Positions 6,326 to 10,431 of a stretch of 10,431 nucleotides of DNA are shown here, in pieces. Origin of the DNA: Streptomyces sp. NRRL WC-3549 (lineage in GTDB: Bacteria; Actinomycetota; Actinomycetes; Streptomycetales; Streptomycetaceae). Under the pieces are notes generated by a model. That model had not been told where the DNA came from, did not search any database, and worked only from the letters and a program-made list of their open reading frames with translations. The stretch lies in the NCBI RefSeq assembly GCF_000721935.1, contig NZ_KL585383.1, forward strand, positions 17,963 through 28,393, in the 5' to 3' direction. Position 1 is the stretch's first letter. Every line of letters starts with the position of its first letter. The position numbers and the translations under genes are program-made.

Positions 6326-6379
6326 AGGCTCACCGTCATGACGCCGATGCCCTCCAGGTCCTAGCGAAAGCCTAGAAAC

Positions 6380-6940
6380 ATGTCCGTCGACCAGACGTCC
6401 TGGCAAGCCGCGGTACGCCACTTGTACGAGGACGCGTACCCGTACGACGCCACGGGTCCGCGTCGCCACGAGAACTGGGTCCTCGACGTCCTTGCTCTGA
6501 TGGCACGGGCCCCGGACCCCCGCGGCTGGACCGGTCTCGATGACGCGGCTCAGAACCCGGAGCACGAGGCGTCCCTCACGTATCCCTTCGTCGCCCACCC
6601 GCCGGAATACATCGCGAGGCGTCTCCAGGAGATCGATCGGGACAGTGCCGAGAACCTGCTCCTCGCCCTTACGGACGACGGCTGCACCCTGTCCAGCCTG
6701 AGTCGCTTCGCCGAAAGCGAGGCGGAGCTCCGGGCGATGACGCGCACGATCCTCACGCGCTACGGGGACTCCGCCAGTTTCCACACCAACGTCAACAAGC
6801 CCGGTCACATGAACGGCACGCTCGACTTCACATCATCGGGCTGGGCGTACAGCCCGCTGAGCGTGTGCTCGGAGGACTACGGCCTGATCGTCGTCTCGGA
6901 CACCGAGGTGGGCATGTTCTGGAACTTCGCCGACTATTGA
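6380..6940 (+). CDS. Unrecognised 186-residue protein, immunity-like
   Basis: This is the only intact gene inside the 5.0-7.95 kb segment. ATG is at 6380 and the stop at 6938-6940; upstream there is only a weak purine stretch (GCGAAAG). It is a soluble acidic protein with no signal peptide or membrane segment. Notable stretches are YPYDATGPRRHENWVLDVL at the N-terminus, SLTYPFVAHPPEYIARRLQE in the middle and YGLIVVSDTEVGMFWNFADY at the end. I cannot name a family. Size, acidity and the position 60 bases before a piece of an RNase A-like toxin suggest an immunity protein from a polymorphic-toxin locus, but normally the immunity gene follows its toxin, so it could belong to a lost toxin that preceded it. 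Codon use is normal Streptomyces and it shows no damage, in contrast to everything around it. Confidence 0.7.
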   Translation: MSVDQTSWQAAVRHLYEDAYPYDATGPRRHENWVLDVLALMARAPDPRGWTGLDDAAQNPEHEASLTYPFVAHPPEYIARRLQEIDRDSAENLLLALTDDGCTLSSLSRFAESEAELRAMTRTILTRYGDSASFHTNVNKPGHMNGTLDFTSSGWAYSPLSVCSEDYGLIVVSDTEVGMFWNFADY

Positions 6941-6999
6941 ACACCGCCTGTCGCCGTGGGAGTTCGGCTCCTGACGAGGCAATTTGAGGGGATACCCCC

Positions 7000-7338
7000 G
7001 TGCTGACCCGTTCCGCCCCCTATCCCGACCGGGAGACCGCCCAGTGGGCCACCCAGCAGGTGGTGAACGCCAACGAACAGGCCGTCCACCGCTGGCTGGC
7101 CCAGAACAGCCGCAGGATGGCACGAACGTGGACAGCGTCGCAGGGCCGAGCCCTAACCTCGGGCCCCGAAGCCAAGGATCGGTCCGAAAACTTCCCCGGC
7201 CCCCGAACGAGTATGAGAGGGCTCCACGACGCTCGAATCCCGAGCTTCAAGACCCGAGCGCCGGAAGGGCGACCGCACAGCTACGCCGGAATCGCAGTCA
7301 ACTCGACGACACCTGATCGCCCTTGTCCACGGCCCTGA
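7000..7338 (+). pseudogene. Fragment of a CdiA-CT RNase A-like toxin domain
   Basis: GTG at 7000 has GAGGGG at 6986-6991, 8 bases away, a good ribosome binding site. Residues about 1-45 (LTRSAPYPDRETAQWATQQV, VNANEQAVHRWLAQNSRR) resemble the middle of the bacterial RNase A-like toxin domain seen at the C-terminus of CdiA and WXG100-type polymorphic toxins (pattern 'SxFPDRxTAxxxxxxxxxxNxxxIxxWL'). The expected upstream part with the catalytic His (HxxxHVGKT) is absent, and after about residue 50 the sequence is unlike the family. The open frame runs to 7336-7338, but its second half looks non-coding. It may be a leftover or silent toxin cassette beside the immunity-like gene. The family call is from memory of its pattern. 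Confidence 0.5.
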
Positions 7339-7626
7339 TCCGCTACCCACCACGCCTCATGACACGCCTTCCACGGCCCGGCTGCGGGAACCGCGCCCCG
7401 TCTGTGGTCGAGGAGCCCCGTCCTGAACGACCTCCCCCGTGATGACCTGGCCAGCAGGCTTGGCGAGTTCCAGGCCGGAGAGATACGTCTTGAGTCTTCT
7501 GGACATGGGGCGGAAGGTCGCGAAGGTGAGCCCGCCGGACACTGAACACCTGGCCTCCTCGGGAGCCCTCTGGGACTTCGGCCGCGTCAAGAGGCACAAG
7601 CGTGAAACAACCGAAAGCCGTTTCCC

Positions 7627-7665
7627 CAGGTCAGAGACTGGTAGTCGATCGTTTCCGCAGGTCAG
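7627..7665. repeat. Pair of CAGGTCAG octamers 31 bases apart
   Basis: CAGGTCAG lies at 7627-7634 and 7658-7665, each preceded by CGTTTCC plus one base and followed within about 12 bases by GACTGGT, so the pair is a short imperfect tandem repeat of about 31 bases. Both have the same orientation as the copy over the methyltransferase stop codon at 7901. Confidence 0.55.
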
Positions 7666-7721
7666 CTGAGCGACTGGTCCCTTCTGGGACATCTGATCCG
7701 CAGGGCCTTCGACTCCACTTT

Positions 7722-7850
7722 GAGCGTCACCAGCCCTCGGCGTTGCCGCGTAGCTTGCAGCCTTGATGCCGCCTGACCTACCCAACAGGGCGCCTGACAC
7801 CCCATCAGAACGAGCGTCAAATGAGCGTCCCGGGCGTCATTCCAGCGTCA
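7722..7850. repeat. GAGCGTC repeat cluster, right inner end
   Basis: GAGCGTCA occurs at 7722-7729 and 7812-7819, GAGCGTCC at 7823-7830, GGCGTCA at 7833-7839 and AGCGTCA at 7844-7850. The GCGTC cores of the last four are 11, 9 and 11 bases apart, close to one helical turn, so a bound protein would meet them on one face. The same doublet occurs at 5122-5140 near the other end of the segment. Confidence 0.55.
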
Positions 7851-7900
7851 AGATGTCCCCGTGCCGCCCACACCGCCCCTAACGCGCACGTTCAAAACCC

Positions 7901-7952
7901 CAGGTCAGGCGTCCTTCTTCACCGGCTCAAGGATCGCCACGCACTCCACATG
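7901..7952. repeat. Resident attachment-like site in the methyltransferase 3' end (copy A)
   Basis: CAGGTCAG at 7901-7908 covers the stop codon of the methyltransferase, and 7933-7952 (ATCGCCACGCACTCCACATG) is identical in the displaced tails B and C. The 20-base block codes on the minus strand for HisValGluCysValAla and the start of Ile, including the likely catalytic glutamate. I infer this is the current gene-proximal recombination product, with its gene end supplied by the last element to integrate. Confidence 0.75.
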
Positions 7953-9248
7953 ATGCGTCATCGGGAACAGGTCGAACGCCCGCAGCGTCCGCACCCGGTA
8001 GCCGCCCTCCCGGAAGTACGCGATGTCCCGGGCCAGCGCCGCCGGGTCGCAGGCCACGTACGCGATGCGGCGGGCGCCCAGGCCCGAGAGGTGCTTGACG
8101 GTCGCCTTGCCGGCGCCCGCGCGGGGCGGGTCCAGGACGATCAGGTCGCACTCCGTGATGCCGGTGCGCGGCAGGACCTGGTCGACCTTGCCGTGCTCGA
8201 TGCGGACCCGGTCGAGGTCCTTCAGGTTGTGCCGGGCGTCCTCGACCGCGCGCTTGCCGGACTCGATGCCCAGGACCGCGCCCTTCTCGCCGATCCGCTG
8301 GCCGATGGCGCCGGCGAACAGCCCGACGCCGCAGTAGAGGTCGAGCGCCATGTCGTTCTTGCGCGGCAGCAGGCCCTGCATGACCGCGCGGACCAGGGTG
8401 TCGGCCGCCTGCGGGTGGACCTGCCAGAAGCCGCCGGAGCCGACGCGGTACGTCCGGTCGTCGGCGCGCTCGCGGACGAAGGCGCGGCCGTGGACGCGGT
8501 GGACCCCGCCGTCCTTCTCGTCGACGCGGAGCACGGAGACGGGCTTGTCCAGCTCGACCAGGGGCAGGCGACCGCCCTCACGCGGGGTCAGGATGACCTG
8601 GCGGTCGTGGGAGCCGGTGGCGGAGATGGCCTCCACCGTGGCCATCTGCGGCCAGTCCTGCTTCTCGACGCCGAGCTCGGAGACGCCGGGAGCGGCGATC
8701 AGGCACTCGTCGATGATCTCGATGTCGTGGGAGCGGTGCTTGCGCAGCCCGACCCGGCCGTCCGCGTCGATCGCGTACTGGACACGGGTGCGCCAGGCCG
8801 GGACCTCGCCCGGCGGGAGCTTGTCGCCCTCGGCCGGCATGACCGTGCCGTCCCAGCCGGCCTCCTCGGGGGTGAGGCCCGCGAGGCGCTGGAGCTGCTC
8901 GGCGATCACCTCGCCCTTGAGCCGGCGCTGCGCACCGGGCTTGGCGTGCTGCCAGTCGCAGCCGCCGCACTTGCCGGGGCCGGCGTACGGGCACGGGGCC
9001 TCGACCCGGTCCTTGGACGCGTCGAGGACCGTGACGGCGTCGGCGCGCAGGAACCGCGAGTCGCTCGCCCCCTCGGTGACCCTGGCGACGACCTTCTCGC
9101 CGGGCAGTGTGTGCCGTACGAAGAGGACCTGGCCCTCCGCCGTACGCGCGATGCAGTGGCCGCCGTGGGCGACGGGGCCGACTTCGACCTCGTACTCCCG
9201 GCCGACCAGCGACTCCCCGGCCGGCGACGGGGTGGATTCGTTCTGCAT
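7905..9248 (-). CDS. TRAM-domain class I SAM-dependent RNA m5U methyltransferase (RumA/TrmA family)
   Basis: The 447-residue protein transfers a methyl group from S-adenosylmethionine to C5 of a uridine in rRNA or tRNA; which RNA cannot be told from sequence. Residues about 13-70 form the TRAM RNA-binding domain. Cys86, Cys94, Cys97 and Cys182 fit the [4Fe-4S] ligand set of RumA (spacing x7 and x2, slightly longer than the usual x5 and x2). Motif I is LDLYCGVGLFAG (302-313), motif IV is DPPRAGAG (373-380), the catalytic nucleophile is Cys400 in VACDPAALARD, and Glu435 in HHVECVAIL is the likely base. I start at ATG 9248, with GGAG 10 bases upstream; a GTG start 21 codons earlier adds sequence unlike the family. 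It follows the permease gene on the same strand by 174 bases. Its 3' end is the repeated attachment-like site, so its last residues were probably acquired with an element. All key motifs are intact. Confidence 0.95.
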   Translation of the reverse strand: MQNESTPSPAGESLVGREYEVEVGPVAHGGHCIARTAEGQVLFVRHTLPGEKVVARVTEGASDSRFLRADAVTVLDASKDRVEAPCPYAGPGKCGGCDWQHAKPGAQRRLKGEVIAEQLQRLAGLTPEEAGWDGTVMPAEGDKLPPGEVPAWRTRVQYAIDADGRVGLRKHRSHDIEIIDECLIAAPGVSELGVEKQDWPQMATVEAISATGSHDRQVILTPREGGRLPLVELDKPVSVLRVDEKDGGVHRVHGRAFVRERADDRTYRVGSGGFWQVHPQAADTLVRAVMQGLLPRKNDMALDLYCGVGLFAGAIGQRIGEKGAVLGIESGKRAVEDARHNLKDLDRVRIEHGKVDQVLPRTGITECDLIVLDPPRAGAGKATVKHLSGLGARRIAYVACDPAALARDIAYFREGGYRVRTLRAFDLFPMTHHVECVAILEPVKKDA

Positions 9249-9422
9249 GAGGGGGTGGCTCCAGAGATCGGGGAGAGGTACGGCGGACGGAACGGCCGGA
9301 CAACAGCCCACCAGTCTACGTGGGCCTAGGCCGGCCGATTACCACGCGCGGTGCCGCGAGGCCAAGGCCAGGACCCGCTCAGGCCCTCGCCTCCCGTCGC
9401 CCTTCCCCGCCCCCGCCGCCTC

Positions 9423-10431
9423 TCAGCCCCTGCCGTGCGGCTCCTTGTGGTGCGGCTCCTTGCGCCGCGGTTCCTTGGGCCGACGCTCCACCGGCCCGCG
9501 CCGCACCGATCCCGGCGCCGTCCAGTTCGCCCGCCGCCGGGCCCGCAGCTTCGCCGCCTCGGAGGACTCCAGCTGGTACGGGACGGAGGTCACCATCACC
9601 CCCGGCGTGAACAGCAGCCGGCCCTTCAGGCGCAGGGCGCTCTGGTTGTGCAGCAGGTGTTCGTACCAGTGGCCGACGACGTACTCCGGGATGTACACGC
9701 TGATGACGTCGCGCGGCCGGTCCTTGCGCAGCGCCTTCACGTAGTCGATGACCGGCCGGGTCACCTCGCGGTAGGGCGAGTCGAGGATCTTCAGCGGGAT
9801 GTCGATGCCACGCCGCTCCCAGTCCTCGCGCAGCGCCTTCGTGTCGGCCGGGTCGACGCTGATGGAGAGCGCCTCCAACTGGTCGGAGCGCACCAGCTTG
9901 GCATAGGCCAGGGCCCGCAGCGTGGGCCGGTGCAGCTTGGAGACCAGGACGATCGAGTGGACGCGCGAGGGCCGGATGGTGTCGTCGTCGGACGGGGCCT
10001 CGGGGGCCGCGATCTCCTCGGCGACGCGGTCGTAGTGCTTGCGGATGGCGGTCATGGTGCCGAAGAAGATCACCATGCCGAGCAGCGCGACCCAGGCGCC
10101 GTGGCTGAACTTCGTGGCCAGGACGACGACCAGGACCAGGCCGGTGAAGAAGGCTCCGAAGGCGTTGATCGCCCGGGAGCGGATCATGTGACGGCGCTTG
10201 GCCTGGTCACGCTCGGTCCGCAGGTGGCGGTTCCAGTGCCGCACCATGCCGGTCTGGCTGAGCGTGAAGGCGACGAAGACGCCGACGATGTAGAGCTGGA
10301 TGAGGCGGGTGGAGTCCGCGCCGTAGATCCACACGAGCAGGATCGCGGCTCCGGCCAGCAGCACGATGCCGTTGGAGAAGGCCAGCCGGTCGCCGCGGGT
10401 GTGCAGCTGGCGCGGCAGGTAGCGGTCCTGG
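9423..10431 (-). CDS. APC-superfamily amino acid/polyamine-type permease, C-terminal part
   Basis: The frame is open to the right window edge (first full codon at 10430, reading QDRYLPRQL), so the N-terminal part is outside; about 335 residues are visible. Four membrane helices can be picked out: VLLAGAAILLVWIYG, LIQLYIVGVFVAFTLSQTG, AFGAFFTGLVLVVVLATKF and GAWVALLGMVIFFGTMTAI. They are followed by a cytosolic domain of about 150 residues (HSIVLVSKLHRPTLRALAYA onward) of the kind fused to many actinobacterial APC permeases. The loop QDRYLPRQLHTRGDRLAFSNG before the first visible helix is typical of the family. Substrate cannot be stated. The extreme C-terminus is very basic, with short KEPRRKEPHHKEPH repeats, and likely disordered. 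Gene order permease then RNA methyltransferase fits what I recall of a conserved Streptomyces neighbourhood. Confidence 0.92.
   Translation of the reverse strand, partial: QDRYLPRQLHTRGDRLAFSNGIVLLAGAAILLVWIYGADSTRLIQLYIVGVFVAFTLSQTGMVRHWNRHLRTERDQAKRRHMIRSRAINAFGAFFTGLVLVVVLATKFSHGAWVALLGMVIFFGTMTAIRKHYDRVAEEIAAPEAPSDDDTIRPSRVHSIVLVSKLHRPTLRALAYAKLVRSDQLEALSISVDPADTKALREDWERRGIDIPLKILDSPYREVTRPVIDYVKALRKDRPRDVISVYIPEYVVGHWYEHLLHNQSALRLKGRLLFTPGVMVTSVPYQLESSEAAKLRARRRANWTAPGSVRRGPVERRPKEPRRKEPHHKEPHGRG

Larger units (their letters stand above)
7339..7900. other. 562-base stretch without a convincing gene; attachment-like repeats
   Basis: Both strands have open frames here (the longest covers 7357-7800 on the minus strand), but none has a ribosome binding site, family resemblance or consistent third-position bias. 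The content I can support is repeats: CAGGTCAG at 7627 and 7658 and GAGCGTC-type motifs at 7722 and 7812-7850. This is the inner right end of the proposed element. It also contains the region just downstream of the methyltransferase stop, where a terminator would be expected; I see no clear hairpin. Confidence 0.45.
5009..7952. mobile_element. Decayed integrative element inserted at the methyltransferase 3' end
   Basis: Direct repeats of 20 identical bases (5009-5028 and 7933-7952) flank this segment; the right one is inside the intact methyltransferase gene and the left one in a displaced tail. Just inside each end are CAGGTCAG copies (5075; 7627, 7658, 7901) and GAGCGTC-type repeats (5122-5140; 7722-7729 and 7812-7850), the arrangement of core and arm sites of a tyrosine-recombinase element after integration. 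The interior holds gene fossils, one intact unknown gene and a toxin fragment, and no integrase. I infer an old element that lost most of its genes. Exact ends are uncertain. Confidence 0.6.

Noticed and set aside
7357..7800. 147-codon minus-strand frame downstream of the methyltransferase
   Set aside because: No start signal, no recognisable family and it reads through the CAGGTCAG tandem; more likely element-end DNA.
4032..7908. CAGGTCAG copies as a CRISPR array
   Set aside because: Repeats are only 8 bases, spacing ranges from 31 to about 2500 bases, and no cas-like gene is present.
9323..9332. GGCCTAGGCC palindrome between permease and methyltransferase as a terminator or operator
   Set aside because: A 10-base perfect palindrome without loop or T tract is not a terminator, and there is no second copy or other evidence of an operator.
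7821..9744. Long + strand frames over the methyltransferase and permease genes
   Set aside because: They are shadows of two clearly recognised minus-strand genes with all family motifs.

Overview
The window looks like a Streptomyces (or close actinomycete) chromosome. GC content is very high, genuine reading frames favour G or C at the third codon position, and GTG starts occur. The two right-hand genes are of a type normal for a streptomycete core chromosome: an APC-family permease and, behind it on the same strand, a TRAM-domain RNA m5U methyltransferase. To their left lies accessory DNA.

Layout on the + axis. (i) 1-3501: two unrecognised minus-strand genes, a 764-residue protein followed by a gene of at least 370 codons that leaves the window. 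They are probably one operon and possibly cargo of an integrated element. (ii) 3502-4031: no intact gene, only a frameshifted IS5-type transposase scrap. (iii) 4032-5028: a short unit holding a complete toxin-antitoxin pair, a ribbon-helix-helix antitoxin and a Doc-type toxin with GTGA-overlapping cistrons. (iv) 5029-7900: a graveyard with an orphan C-terminus, a decayed RsbW-like ATPase, an IS5-family transposase 3' end, one intact unknown gene (perhaps an immunity protein) and a piece of an RNase A-like toxin. (v) 7905-9248: the methyltransferase. (vi) 9423-10431: the permease, cut by the window edge.

The main structural result is that the 3' end of the methyltransferase gene is present three times in the same orientation. 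The first copy is in the intact gene (7901-7952). The second is a displaced tail at 4977-5061 and the third a displaced tail at 4032-4086. The displaced tails keep the reading frame, the stop codon and the codon for the likely catalytic glutamate, but encode different last residues. This is the footprint expected of repeated site-specific integration into the end of the gene, each element bringing a replacement 3' end. By this reading the methyltransferase 3' end is an attachment site, the 4.0-5.0 kb and 5.0-7.95 kb segments are two stacked remnants without an integrase in view, and DNA left of 4032 may belong to a third element.

Two short repeat families appear only in this accessory stretch. 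CAGGTCAG occurs seven times, three of them covering the methyltransferase stop codon. GAGCGTC-type repeats spaced about one helical turn occur just inside both ends of the 5.0-7.95 kb segment, as arm-type integrase sites would. The best candidates for something undescribed are the two-gene left operon and this attachment-site array; neither function is proven by sequence alone.
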